A DNA stretch of 64,000 bases from CAZCPB01 sp044223975 (GTDB lineage Bacteria; Planctomycetota; Phycisphaerae; Phycisphaerales; UBA1924), in NCBI GenBank assembly GCA_044223975.1, contig JBGALI010000002.1:62001-126000 (forward strand), in the 5' to 3' direction. This document shows, piece after piece, positions 54,592-63,661 of the stretch. The stretch's first letter is position 1. The number at the start of each line of letters is the position of its first letter. The notes under the pieces are model-generated. The model searched no databases and had not been told where the DNA came from. It saw only the letters and a program-made list of their open reading frames with translations. Made by a program: the position numbers and the translations under genes.

Positions 54592-55800
54592 ATGAAATAC
54601 GATGATGCTGGAAAAAGCGATCGAGTGACCGCCACGGGGCGCGGGAGGCATGTGCCCAGCTACGGGCCGGAAGCTTCGCCCGAGGCAGAGTCGACACCGA
54701 GCGACGTCGAACATGCCGATGCATTGCCTTCGGGTCCCGTGCGCGGCCGCGGCAGCGGGCTCAACCCGGCGAACCGCTTCCAGGATCTCCGGCTGCACGT
54801 CCTGGGCGAGCACCTCGACGAGGTCGCGAAGGAATCGCCCGACGGCGTGCGACTCCCCACCACTGTCCTGCCGGACCGGTCGCGGACGGTCATCAACCGC
54901 GTGGACTCGCCCGACCTTCCGATGGACTGGACGATCAACCCCTACCGCGGCTGCGAGCACGGGTGCATCTACTGCTACGCGCGGCCGGGGCACGAGTACC
55001 TGTCGATGTCGTGCGGGGTCGACTTTGAGACCAAGGTCCTCGCCAAGCACGAGGCGCCGGAGCTGTTGCGAAAGGAGCTGGCGCACCCCAGGTGGCGGGG
55101 CGAGGCCATCGCGATGTCAGGGGTGACCGACCCGTACCAGCCGATCGAGCGCGAGCTGCGGATCACGCGGGGCTGCCTGGAGGTGATGGCCGAGTGCCGC
55201 CAGGCGGTGACGATCATCACCAAGAATCATCTGGTCACGCGTGACCTGGACCTGTTGAAGGATCTGCACCGGGACCGGGCGTGCGCGGTGGCCGTGAGCA
55301 TCACGACGCTGGACGCGCGGTTGGCCTCGAAAATGGAGCCGCGGGCGAGCGCGCCGCGGGACCGGCTGCGGGCGGTGGAGGAGATCGCCAGCGCCGGGAT
55401 CCCGGTGATGGTGATGACGGCACCGATCATCCCGGCGATCAACGACCGGGAGATCCCGGCGCTCCTGAAGGCGGCCAAGGAGGCGGGGGCGAGCGGAGCG
55501 GGGTTTATCATGCTGCGCCTGCCGCACCAGGTGAAGGCGCTGTTCCTGGAATGGCTGCAGAGGCACTTCCCGGATCGGGCGGCGCACGTGGAGAGCCTGA
55601 TCCGGGATGTGCGTGAGGGCGGGCTGAGCGATCCGCGGTTCGGCTCGCGGATGCGCGGCACGGGGGCGATGGCCGAGCAGATTGCGCGGGCGCACCGGCT
55701 GTTCTGCCGCAGGTACGGGTTGAACGGGGCGCGGGGGGGCGTGAATACGACGGCGTTTCGGCGGCCGCGGGGGACGGACGGACAGATGGGGTTGTGGTGA
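54592..55800 (+). CDS. PA0069-family radical SAM protein
   Basis: The product has 402 residues. The [4Fe-4S] cluster motif CxxxCxxC is Cys121-Cys125-Cys128 in 'RGCEHGCIYCYARPGH'. The N-terminal ~55 residues are disordered and followed by 'VRGRGSGLNPANRFQ', the family's conserved start. 'MSGVTDPYQPIERELRITRG' and 'LRLPHQVKALFLEWLQRHFP' are typical of the SplB-related PA0069 group, whose substrate is unknown. An upstream ATG at 54580 overlaps the promoter and is unlikely to be used. Confidence 0.9.
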   Translation: MKYDDAGKSDRVTATGRGRHVPSYGPEASPEAESTPSDVEHADALPSGPVRGRGSGLNPANRFQDLRLHVLGEHLDEVAKESPDGVRLPTTVLPDRSRTVINRVDSPDLPMDWTINPYRGCEHGCIYCYARPGHEYLSMSCGVDFETKVLAKHEAPELLRKELAHPRWRGEAIAMSGVTDPYQPIERELRITRGCLEVMAECRQAVTIITKNHLVTRDLDLLKDLHRDRACAVAVSITTLDARLASKMEPRASAPRDRLRAVEEIASAGIPVMVMTAPIIPAINDREIPALLKAAKEAGASGAGFIMLRLPHQVKALFLEWLQRHFPDRAAHVESLIRDVREGGLSDPRFGSRMRGTGAMAEQIARAHRLFCRRYGLNGARGGVNTTAFRRPRGTDGQMGLW

Positions 55801-55927
55801 ACGCGGTGAGGGGGAGCGAAGCCGAATCGGCGTGAGGGCGGGCGGAAGCGTCCACGAGGTTGCGCTCTCGGAGGGCGAGCGGACGATTCGTCCGCCCCGC
55901 CGGGGCGGGGTACGGGGGACTTCGAGA

Positions 55928-55989
55928 CCACGGGTTGCGCTCGTAGACTCGCTTCACCCGTGGCTACGTCCGCTGGCCCCTTCGGGGCC
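55928..55989. repeat. Two hairpins in the gap after the radical SAM gene
   Basis: The gap 55801-56125 holds no gene. CCACGGGT (55928-55935) pairs with ACCCGTGG (55956-55963), and GGCCCC pairs with GGGGCC at 55975-55989. The pair of neighbouring hairpins looks like an interspersed intergenic repeat rather than a terminator, since no T-run follows. Confidence 0.5.
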
Positions 55990-56125
55990 CCGAGATGCGG
56001 GCGCCGTGGGAAAAGACCGAGCGGCTGGGCGCAGGCCGGTGCGAGGTACGTCCGAAGCGACGCACTCTACCTTCCCTGCATTCGGGTCGATACTCTCTTC
56101 CCTGCACACTGTCCCGGAGCCCCCG

Positions 56126-56956
56126 ATGACCGACGAAGGCACGCCCCCCACTTCCACCGCCGCCCCCGCCGCTACGCCCTCCGACGCGCCGGGCGCGGTG
56201 GAGAGCACGACGCTGGATGTGCGGTGGGTGCGGAAGATGATCATCATGATCCTGGCGGCGGGAGGGTTCTCGCTGTGGGGGCTGTACGACGCGAACGTGG
56301 CGTACCCGGCTCGCGGCGTGCTGGTGTCGCAGTATCACCTGCGGGACCTGATCCGCATGGCCAAGGACGATTCCAAGCTGCCGAAGGTGAGCACCCCCGA
56401 ACCGACGAAGGAATTCGAGCGGCTGTCGGTGGGAAAGCCGGTGGACGCGTTCGAGGAGGCCAAGCGCGAGTGGCTCGAGTCGCTGACGCGGGTGGGACGC
56501 CTGAAGCCCGAGTACACGACGTTCAACGACCCGATCGCGAAGATGAACGAGCTTGATGCGGACTTCGCCAAGACCCCGGGGCAATCGATGCCGTCGCCCC
56601 TGAGCGCGTGGGACATCCCCGTGCAGTGGGGAATCTTCGGCGTCTGCGGGGCGATCACGGCGTACCTGCTGTTCCTGTACCTCAAGGTCAAGGCGACGCG
56701 CTACACGTGGGTCGCGGAGGAAAAGCGGCTGGGCCTGCCGGGGGGGCACTCGCTGGTGCCGTCGGACCTGGCCGAGGTGGACAAGCGCAAGTGGCACAAG
56801 TTCTTCGTGACACTGCGCATCCGGCCCGGGCACGCGACGCTGGGGGACCGGGCGATCACCCTCGACCTGTACCGGTACGCGAAGCTCGAAGGGTGGGTGC
56901 TGGAGATGGAAGAGGCGAGCGGGCTGGCCCCGGCGGAGGTCGCGCCGGCGGCGTAA
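56126..56956 (+). CDS. Two-pass membrane protein of unknown function
   Basis: The product has 276 residues. An Ala/Pro/Thr-rich N-terminus, a first membrane segment ('KMIIMILAAGGFSLWGLYD'), a ~105-residue loop with helices, a second segment ('WGIFGVCGAITAYLLFLYL') and a ~85-residue C-terminal domain. No known domain. The ATG at 56126 follows a purine-rich 'ggagc'. Orientation of the loop across the membrane is not certain. Confidence 0.68.
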   Translation: MTDEGTPPTSTAAPAATPSDAPGAVESTTLDVRWVRKMIIMILAAGGFSLWGLYDANVAYPARGVLVSQYHLRDLIRMAKDDSKLPKVSTPEPTKEFERLSVGKPVDAFEEAKREWLESLTRVGRLKPEYTTFNDPIAKMNELDADFAKTPGQSMPSPLSAWDIPVQWGIFGVCGAITAYLLFLYLKVKATRYTWVAEEKRLGLPGGHSLVPSDLAEVDKRKWHKFFVTLRIRPGHATLGDRAITLDLYRYAKLEGWVLEMEEASGLAPAEVAPAA

Positions 56957-57057
56957 GGCGCCGCCCCAGGGGGTAAGCCGACGTACTCGCCCGAGGATGT
57001 CGCCAGAATCCAAGAACCTTTTCGAGCCTGGTGCGCTTCGCTGGTTGGAGGCGCACC

Positions 57058-57273
57058 ATGGGCGGCGGTACGGACAACCTGAACGACGATGAGGCCACGC
57101 TGGGCCCCGCGGCATTGACGGCGCTGCGGGAACTGCACACCCCGGCGATCGCGGTCCCGCGGCACCGCGATGCGAGCGTGCTGGCCGATGCGCAGGTGCC
57201 GCTGGGGACGGTGAAATCGCGCCTGCACGCGGCGGTGCGGTCGGTCGGGGAGCGGGTGACGGACGGCGACTGA
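57058..57273 (+). pseudogene. Chimeric remnant ending in a sigma-factor region 4 tail
   Basis: The open frame covers 71 residues. The last ~25 residues 'VPLGTVKSRLHAAVRSVGER' are the end of an ECF sigma factor (second helix of region 4), but no region 2 or helix 1 is present. The first ~45 residues ('DDEATLGPAALTALRELHTP') look like the start of a different, unknown protein. It is probably a deletion fusion. It lies 39 bp upstream of a kinase-TPR gene, a position where planctomycetes often have an ECF sigma gene. Confidence 0.5.
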
Positions 57274-57312
57274 TGCGCACGGCATCGGGGCGCGCTCTGA
57301 TAGACTGCGGTC

Positions 57313-59751
57313 ATGGGCGCGGGGGACGACAGGACAACCGAGAGCGAGCTGGCACAACCACCGCGCGGAGAGCCGCCCCGCAGGCCGGGTGATGGTCAGG
57401 CGCGCGGCGTGATGGGAGAGCAGTCCGGCGACTTCATCGGCCCGTACAAGCTGCTGCAGGTGATCGGCGAGGGCGGGTTCGGGATCGTGTGGCTGGCCGA
57501 GCGGCGCGAGCCCATGGTGCAGCGCGTCGCGCTCAAGATCATCAAGCCGGGGATGGACAGCAGGGCGGTGATCGCCCGCTTCGAGCAGGAGCGTCAGGCC
57601 CTCGCGGTGATGGATCACCCGAACGTGGCGAAGGTGTTCGACGGCGGGATCACGCCTCCGGCGATGGGGAGCCGACCGTACTTTGTGATGGAGCACGTCA
57701 AGGGCGAGCCGATCACGGCGTTCTGCGACCGGCACCGGATGACCATTCGAGAGCGGTTGGAGCTGTTCATCCCCGTGTGCGAGGCGGTGCAGCACGCGCA
57801 CATGAAGGGGATCATTCATCGGGATATCAAGCCGTCGAACATTTTGGTGACGACGGTGGACACGGGGGGAATGTCGGATGTCGGAGGTCGGATGTCGGAG
57901 AGAACGGGGAATCCTGCTTTACATCCGACATCCGCCATCCCACATCCGACATCGCTCGTGAAGGTCATCGACTTCGGCGTGGCCAAGGCGATCAGCCACA
58001 CGCTGACGGAGAAGACGATCTTCACCGAGACCGGCCACTTGATCGGGACGCCCGAGTACATGAGCCCCGAACAGGCTGAAATGGGAGCGCTCGACATCGA
58101 CACGCGGACGGACGTGTACTCGCTGGGCGTGGTGCTGTACGAGCTTCTGGCGGGGGTGCTTCCGTTTGATTCCGCGACACTCCGTGCGGCGGGGCACGAG
58201 GCGATCCGACGGATGATCCGGGATGCCGAGGCACCGAGACCCAGCACCAGGCTGGCGACCGTCGACCACGCGACTGGGGAGGTAATCGCGGGCGCCCGTC
58301 ATGATCACCGGGCGCGCATCACTTCGGAGCTAAAGCGTGAGCTTGAGTGGGTGCCGCTGAAGGCCATGCGGAAGGACCGGTCACGCCGGTACGCGGGGGC
58401 CGAGGCTCTGGGGGCCGACATCCGCCGCTACCTGCAGGGCCGACCGCTGGAGGCGGCGCCGGAATCACGCGTGTACTTGGTGCGCAAGTTCGTGGCGCGC
58501 AACCGCGGCAGTGTCGGCATGGCGGCGGTGGTGGCGCTCGCTCTTGGAACCGGGTTCGCGATCGCGGTATCGCAGCGCAGGGAGGCGGTCAGGCAACGCG
58601 ACGCCGCGGACGCGCAGCGGCGGCTGGCCGACGACCGGCTGGCCCAGCTCGAGCGCGTGGTCGAGTTTCAGGGCGCGGTCTACAACGACCTGGCGCCCGA
58701 GCGCGTGGGGCGTGAGCTGGTGGAGCAGGTCGTCGCCGAGGCCCGGGCCTCGGCGGCGCGGCGCGGGCTGTCGGTCCAGGAGCAGCAGTCCGCGGAGCAG
58801 GAGGTGAGGACGGCGCTCGACGCCCTCAGCATCACGACGGTTGCCGCGGCGACGGTCGATCAGTCGCTGCTGTCGCGTGTCGAGGCCTCCGCGCGCAGGG
58901 CCTTTTCCGACGAGCCCGCCGTGCTCGCGTCGCTCGTGCAGAGCCTTGCCGACGCGTACGAGGCGATCGGCTTCCGCGACAAGTGGCTTGCGCTGCAGAT
59001 CGAGGCCGTCGACCTCCGTCGCGCGTGCCTGGGCGCTTCCCACAAGGACACGGTCCATTCCCTGAGCGAGCTTGCCATCTGCTATCGCGTGCGCGGGGAC
59101 CTGGCGCTCGGCAAGCCCTTCGCCCGGGAAGCGCTCGATTCGGCGCTCGCCACACTCGGACCGTTGCACCCCGAGACGCTGTCCGCGATGCAAGCGTTGG
59201 GAACGATCCTGACGTACACCGATCCCGAGCGCGCCGAGGCGCTGCTCAAGGACTCGCTCGCGGGCAGGCGGAAGGCCCTGGGAAACGACCACGACCAGAC
59301 GATCTGGGCCATCATGAACATGGCCAATCTGTTCCAGGTGTCGAAGCGATTCGATGAATCAGAACCCCTGGTGAACGAGGCCCTCGAGCGCGCGGTGAGA
59401 GCCCTTGGGCCCGATCACGCCACCACCCTCTACGCCCGGCGCTTTCTGCGGCGCCAGTTCGCCCTGACAGGGCGGCGTGACGAGGCGATCGAGGTAGCGC
59501 GCGACCTGATCGATCGCCGCGACCGCACCTTCGGGCCCTCGCACCCCGCGACGATCACGGACATGAACTCGCTCGTCGGCATGCTCGCCGCGGGGGGCCA
59601 GATCGAAGAGGCAATCTCCCTTGCGCAAGCGGCCGTCGAACGAACGCGCCAGTGCTTCGGCGCCAAGCACGCCCAGACGATCGCCGCGGAGGCCAGGCTC
59701 AACGAGCTTGTCGGCAGGCGCGGCGAATCAGCCGCACCCGAGCCCCCGTGA
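57313..59751 (+). CDS. Ser/Thr protein kinase with TPR C-terminus
   Basis: The product has 812 residues. The kinase domain (about 40-345) has 'IGEGGFGIVWLAE' (P-loop), 'VALKIIKPG' (Lys), 'GIIHRDIKPSNILV' (HRD loop), 'VIDFGVAKA' (DFG) and 'GTPEYMSPEQAE' (activation segment end). Between NILV and VIDFG there are about 30 extra residues encoded by a palindromic insert. A single membrane segment (about 400-418) is followed by a coiled-coil-like stretch and TPR-type repeats ('LDSALATLGPLHPETLSAMQ'). It is a receptor-like kinase, probably sensing through the TPR side. Confidence 0.93.
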   Translation: MGAGDDRTTESELAQPPRGEPPRRPGDGQARGVMGEQSGDFIGPYKLLQVIGEGGFGIVWLAERREPMVQRVALKIIKPGMDSRAVIARFEQERQALAVMDHPNVAKVFDGGITPPAMGSRPYFVMEHVKGEPITAFCDRHRMTIRERLELFIPVCEAVQHAHMKGIIHRDIKPSNILVTTVDTGGMSDVGGRMSERTGNPALHPTSAIPHPTSLVKVIDFGVAKAISHTLTEKTIFTETGHLIGTPEYMSPEQAEMGALDIDTRTDVYSLGVVLYELLAGVLPFDSATLRAAGHEAIRRMIRDAEAPRPSTRLATVDHATGEVIAGARHDHRARITSELKRELEWVPLKAMRKDRSRRYAGAEALGADIRRYLQGRPLEAAPESRVYLVRKFVARNRGSVGMAAVVALALGTGFAIAVSQRREAVRQRDAADAQRRLADDRLAQLERVVEFQGAVYNDLAPERVGRELVEQVVAEARASAARRGLSVQEQQSAEQEVRTALDALSITTVAAATVDQSLLSRVEASARRAFSDEPAVLASLVQSLADAYEAIGFRDKWLALQIEAVDLRRACLGASHKDTVHSLSELAICYRVRGDLALGKPFAREALDSALATLGPLHPETLSAMQALGTILTYTDPERAEALLKDSLAGRRKALGNDHDQTIWAIMNMANLFQVSKRFDESEPLVNEALERAVRALGPDHATTLYARRFLRRQFALTGRRDEAIEVARDLIDRRDRTFGPSHPATITDMNSLVGMLAAGGQIEEAISLAQAAVERTRQCFGAKHAQTIAAEARLNELVGRRGESAAPEPP
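57871..57952. repeat. In-frame palindromic insert in the kinase gene
   Basis: 29-bp arms (57871-57899 and 57924-57952) are inverted repeats with 3 mismatches around a 24-nt centre. Each arm is itself made of ATGTCGGATGTCGG-like units. Translated in frame it adds about residues 187-214 ('MSDVGGRMSERTGNPALHPT') within the catalytic segment of the kinase, between the HRD and DFG motifs, where related kinases have a short turn. Confidence 0.88.
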
Positions 59752-59825
59752 GATCGGCCCCCACCCTGCGCGCGGCCGCATCGCACGCACGGCGTTTCAT
59801 GGTTTCGGGGGCACGACCCAGACGA

Positions 59826-61445
59826 TTACAGCCTGCTCGCCGCGATGCTCGCCAGCTCGCTCCGCTCGCTCTTGGCCAGCGTCACGTGCCCGAAGAGGCG
59901 TATCCCCTTCATCTTCTCTGTCGTGTACGACAGGCCGTTGCTCGATGAATCGAGGTACGGGTTGTCGATCTGGCCGATGTCGCCGGTGAGCACGAGCTTC
60001 GTGCCTTCACCGACGCGGCTCACGATCGTCTTGACCTCGTGCGGCGTCAAGTTCTGGGCCTCGTCGACGATCATGAACTGGTGCGGGATGCTCCTGCCGC
60101 GGATGTACGTCAGCGGCTCGAGCACCAGCTTGCCGTCGGCGATGAGTTTTTCGACGCGCTGCTCGGTGGTGTGGCTCTCGGCGGCCTGCATGTGGGCGCC
60201 GCGGGTCGACAACAGATAGGACAAGTTGTCGAAGATCGGCTGCATCCACGCCGTGAGCTTCTCGTCCTTGTCGCCGGGGAGGTAGCCGATGTCGCGACCT
60301 AATGGCATGATCGGGCGAGCGACCAACATCTTGTCGTAGCGCTGCTCGCTGAAGGTCTTGGCCATGCCCGCGGCAACCGCCACGAGCGTCTTGCCCGTGC
60401 CCGCGCTGCCCAGCAGGGTGACCAGCCGCACCTCGTCGTCCATGAGCAGATCGAGGGCCATGGTCTGCTGGACGTTGCGGGCCATGATGCCGGTGACGGG
60501 CTTGCGCGGGCCGGTGACGGGGATGATGTGCTCGGTGTCGGCGAGGCGCCGGCCCAGTCCGGTGTGGTTGTCGTCCTGCTCGTCCTTGAGAACGACGAAC
60601 TGGTTGGGGAAGACCTCGCGGAGGTATTCGCCGCCGTCGGGGGTGCTGGCCAGCAGGGCGGGCTCGAGGCGGTCGATCGAGAGCAGGCGGTCGCGGTAGA
60701 GCTCGTCGATGAGTTCGCCGCTGGTGGTGAGCGTGAGGTAGCCGGTGTACAGGCGGTCGGCGTCGACCTTCTGGTTCTCGAAGTCCTCGGTCTTGATGCC
60801 CAGCGAGTCGCTCTTGATGCGGGCCGAGAGGTCCTTGGAGACGAACACGGTGCGGTAGCCGCGCCGGTGCATGTGCCACGCGACCGCGATGATGCGGTTG
60901 TCGGGCATGTCCTCGCGGATCGCGCTCGGGCGTTCGTACTCGTTGACGTCGATGCGGATGGTGCCGGTCTTGCCGTTCTTGGCCGTGCTTGCCGCGGCCC
61001 CGACGCGCGGGCTGAAGAGGCCCCACTCGACGCCGCCGGTGAGGCTGCCCTGGTTGCGGAGCTTGTCGAGGTGGCGGATGCACTCGCGGGCGTTGCGCCC
61101 CAGGTCGTCGTCCTTGCGCTTCATCTTGTCGAGTTCTTCGATGACGGCAAAGGGGATGACGACGTGGTTGTCCTGGAAGACGAAGATCGCGTTGGGGTTG
61201 TGGAGCACGACGTTGGTGTCGAGCACGAAGTGCTTGACGGTGGTGTCGACGTGCTCGCCGCTGGCTGGTCCGGCGTGAGCGATGGGAGCCGTGATTTCCG
61301 AGGGCGGGGGCTTGGCGGCCCCCGTGTCGGATGTGGGGCTTGATGCGGGGCCTGAAAGGCCCCGCCCCGGGGCCGGCGCGGCGCGGGCGGGTGACGGACG
61401 CTGCTTGGTGGTCGGCCCGCTTGTCGGTTTGGTGGTCGGTCGCAT
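59826..61445 (-). CDS. PIN-PhoH fusion ATPase
   Basis: The product has 539 residues. The N-terminal ~75 residues are Pro/Ala-rich. A PIN nuclease domain follows ('KHFVLDTNVVLHNPNAIFVF', 'VIPFAVIEELDKMKRKDDDL', with the acidic residues expected for metal binding), then a PhoH P-loop ATPase ('LLGSAGTGKTLVAVAAGMAK' Walker A; 'QFMIVDEAQNLTPHEVKTIV' Walker B). Such proteins (PhoH2/YlaK type) are RNA helicase/ribonucleases. ATG 61445 (MRPTTKPTSG) is preferred; an in-frame ATG at 61523 would overlap the ROK gene end. Confidence 0.93.
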   Translation of the reverse strand: MRPTTKPTSGPTTKQRPSPARAAPAPGRGLSGPASSPTSDTGAAKPPPSEITAPIAHAGPASGEHVDTTVKHFVLDTNVVLHNPNAIFVFQDNHVVIPFAVIEELDKMKRKDDDLGRNARECIRHLDKLRNQGSLTGGVEWGLFSPRVGAAASTAKNGKTGTIRIDVNEYERPSAIREDMPDNRIIAVAWHMHRRGYRTVFVSKDLSARIKSDSLGIKTEDFENQKVDADRLYTGYLTLTTSGELIDELYRDRLLSIDRLEPALLASTPDGGEYLREVFPNQFVVLKDEQDDNHTGLGRRLADTEHIIPVTGPRKPVTGIMARNVQQTMALDLLMDDEVRLVTLLGSAGTGKTLVAVAAGMAKTFSEQRYDKMLVARPIMPLGRDIGYLPGDKDEKLTAWMQPIFDNLSYLLSTRGAHMQAAESHTTEQRVEKLIADGKLVLEPLTYIRGRSIPHQFMIVDEAQNLTPHEVKTIVSRVGEGTKLVLTGDIGQIDNPYLDSSSNGLSYTTEKMKGIRLFGHVTLAKSERSELASIAASRL

Positions 61446-61519
61446 GGGTGATGTTCGCGGGCCGATGCCCGGGGCCTCCGTGCCTGCGTTTGAGCATACC
61501 GCGCCGCGGCGCGGGAGGT

Positions 61520-62500
61520 TCACTTCTTCTTGCGCTTCTCGTCCTCCAGACGCTCGGCGGCGATCATGGCCGCGCCCAGCACGCCCGCGTGGTCCTCGAG
61601 CTTGCTGGCGACGACGTCGACCTTTCGGCAGACGTCGGGGAAGGCGAACCGGCGGGCGCTCTTCTGCACCATGTCCACGAAGGGCTGGCCCAGGGCCTCG
61701 GTCAGGCCGCCCCCAAGGACCACCCGCGGCAGGCTCAGGAGCGTGACGACGCCCGCGATCGAGATGCCGATCAGGTGCGCCGCGTTCTCCACGACCTCCA
61801 CCGTCAGCGGGTCCTGTTCCTCGAAGGCCTTGCCGATGACCTTGGAACGGATGCGGGTGAGGTCACCCTCAACCATCGCCGAGATCGAGGACTTGCGGTT
61901 GGAGGTGATCAGCCGCGTGAGGCGGTCGACGATCGCGGTGCGCGAGCAGTTCTGCTCCAGCGAGCGCGAGCCGGGCGGGTTGCCGGGGAACAGGATCGTG
62001 TGGCCGATCTCGCCGGCGGTGAAGAAGTGGCCGTAGTACAGCTTGCCGTTCAGAATGAGCCCGCCGCCGATGCCCGTGCCGGCCCAGATGCCCAGCAGAT
62101 TGTCGGCGTTCTTGCCCGATCCAAGGCGGTTCTCCCCGTAGACCGCTACGTTGACGTCGTTATCAAGGAAGACCGGGACCTTGAGCCGCTTGCTCATGAT
62201 CGAGGCCAGCGGGACGTTGTTCCAACGCAGGTTCACCGCCTCGAGAACGACGCCCTCGGCGGGCTCGACGGCCCCGGGGGCGCCGATCCCTACGGCGGCG
62301 AGGTTGTCGATCTTCACATCGGCGGCGCGGCAGGCCTCGTCGATGCCGTCGATGATGCGGTCGATGACCGAGTCCAACCCCTCTTCGCCGCGCGTCTTGC
62401 GCTTGGCGTCGGAGAGCAGCTTGTACTCGTCGGACACGGCGCCGATCTGCACGTTCGTGCCGCCAAGATCGATCCCGATGTACACCTTCCCGCTGGGCAT
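61520..62500 (-). CDS. ROK-family sugar kinase (glucokinase-like)
   Basis: The product has 326 residues. ATP-binding 'YIGIDLGGTNVQIGAV', the catalytic region 'PVFLDNDVNVAVYGE' (Asp base) and 'GIWAGTGIGGGLILNGKLYY' are clear. The ROK zinc motif CxCGxxGCxE is replaced by 'SRSLEQNCSRTAI', with only one Cys, so zinc binding is probably lost. It phosphorylates glucose or a related sugar. It is followed 75 bp downstream by PIN-PhoH. Confidence 0.9.
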   Translation of the reverse strand: MPSGKVYIGIDLGGTNVQIGAVSDEYKLLSDAKRKTRGEEGLDSVIDRIIDGIDEACRAADVKIDNLAAVGIGAPGAVEPAEGVVLEAVNLRWNNVPLASIMSKRLKVPVFLDNDVNVAVYGENRLGSGKNADNLLGIWAGTGIGGGLILNGKLYYGHFFTAGEIGHTILFPGNPPGSRSLEQNCSRTAIVDRLTRLITSNRKSSISAMVEGDLTRIRSKVIGKAFEEQDPLTVEVVENAAHLIGISIAGVVTLLSLPRVVLGGGLTEALGQPFVDMVQKSARRFAFPDVCRKVDVVASKLEDHAGVLGAAMIAAERLEDEKRKKK

Positions 62501-62643
62501 CAACGTGCTCCGTTTTCGCGCGGCTGGAGTGTAGCGGATAGCGCGCGGGCTCCGGGCTTATCGGCCCGTGAGTCCGGCGGATTAAGACGGGGTGAAGACG
62601 CGGGGAATATTCGGAATTGGGGCGGCGGGGCGTTCGCGTCTCG

Positions 62644-63633
62644 TTAGAGCAGGCGGGCCCGCACGGCGCGGCAGCCCGCCAGCGCCGGGTGGGCCGCGCC
62701 CGCGATCGCGAGCTCGAGCTGTTCAAAGACCCGCTCGACATACCCCGCCTCGACGGGGAGGAAGACGCAGCTCCCCGAGCCGGTCAGCCTGGTGTGGCAG
62801 TTGGTGATGTTGGCGACGGCCGAGAGCAGGTCGCGCACGCGCGGCTCGACGCGGGCTGCCGCGGCGGTCAGGCCGTTGAACAGGAACCGGCCCTCGAGGC
62901 GGTGACGCTCGACCGCGCGGGCCGCGCGGAGGCGGACGAGCGATTCATCCTCGGTCTCGCCGCGCTGCGCAGAGGGAAGGCCGCCCGAGGCCCGCGACCG
63001 CTTGATCTCTTCTTCCAATTCGTCAAACGCGCGGTAGACCGGGGTCGTGGCGCAGGAGAAAGGCGGGACGACCAGGATCACGTCGGCGGCGACGCGCGGC
63101 AGACGTTCCACCTTCTCGCCCAGGCCGGAGACGATCGCGGGGCGCGCGGGAGCGGTGTCGTCGATGAAGAACGCAACGTCGCTGCCGAGCGCCGGGGCGA
63201 GGGACCGGAGGTCGTTGCCGGGGAGGCCGAGCGCGAACGCTTCGTTCGCAGCGGCCAGGGCCGCGCCCGCGTCGGAAGACCCGCCGCCGAGCCCGGAGCC
63301 GGCGGGGATGCGCTTGAGGACGCGGACGCGCGCGGGGAGCGGGCGTCCGGCGTGAACTTCCAGCGCGCCCAGGGCGCGAAAGGCAAGATCCTTTTCCGGT
63401 GACCAGTCGATGGGCGTGGGACGCGGTGCGTCGGCGGCCCACTCGATCGTGAGCGACGAGGATGCGCCCGGGCCGAGCGGCTCGATCGTGACCTCGTCGA
63501 ACAGATCGGTGCAGCTCATCCACGAGCAGATCGGATGGAACCCGGCCTTCTCGTGGCCCGCCGGCAGCGCGGCGCCCACCCACAGCGCCAGGTTCAGCTT
63601 CGCGTGCGCTCGTCGTGTGACCGGGGTCGCCAT
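62644..63633 (-). CDS. ispE: 4-diphosphocytidyl-2-C-methyl-D-erythritol kinase
   Basis: The product has 329 residues. GHMP kinase of the non-mevalonate isoprenoid pathway. The N-terminal 'RRAHAKLNLALWVG' contains the family's AKxNL motif; the ATP-binding loop is 'IPAGSGLGGGSSDAGAALAA'; the third motif is 'TRLTGSGSCVFLPVE'. ATG 63633 (MATPVTRRAHAKL) begins the conserved region. It lies 28 bp downstream of the PgpH-like gene, in the same direction. Confidence 0.94.
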   Translation of the reverse strand: MATPVTRRAHAKLNLALWVGAALPAGHEKAGFHPICSWMSCTDLFDEVTIEPLGPGASSSLTIEWAADAPRPTPIDWSPEKDLAFRALGALEVHAGRPLPARVRVLKRIPAGSGLGGGSSDAGAALAAANEAFALGLPGNDLRSLAPALGSDVAFFIDDTAPARPAIVSGLGEKVERLPRVAADVILVVPPFSCATTPVYRAFDELEEEIKRSRASGGLPSAQRGETEDESLVRLRAARAVERHRLEGRFLFNGLTAAAARVEPRVRDLLSAVANITNCHTRLTGSGSCVFLPVEAGYVERVFEQLELAIAGAAHPALAGCRAVRARLL

Positions 63634-63661
63634 GCGGGCGGATGGTATCGGGCCACCCGGC

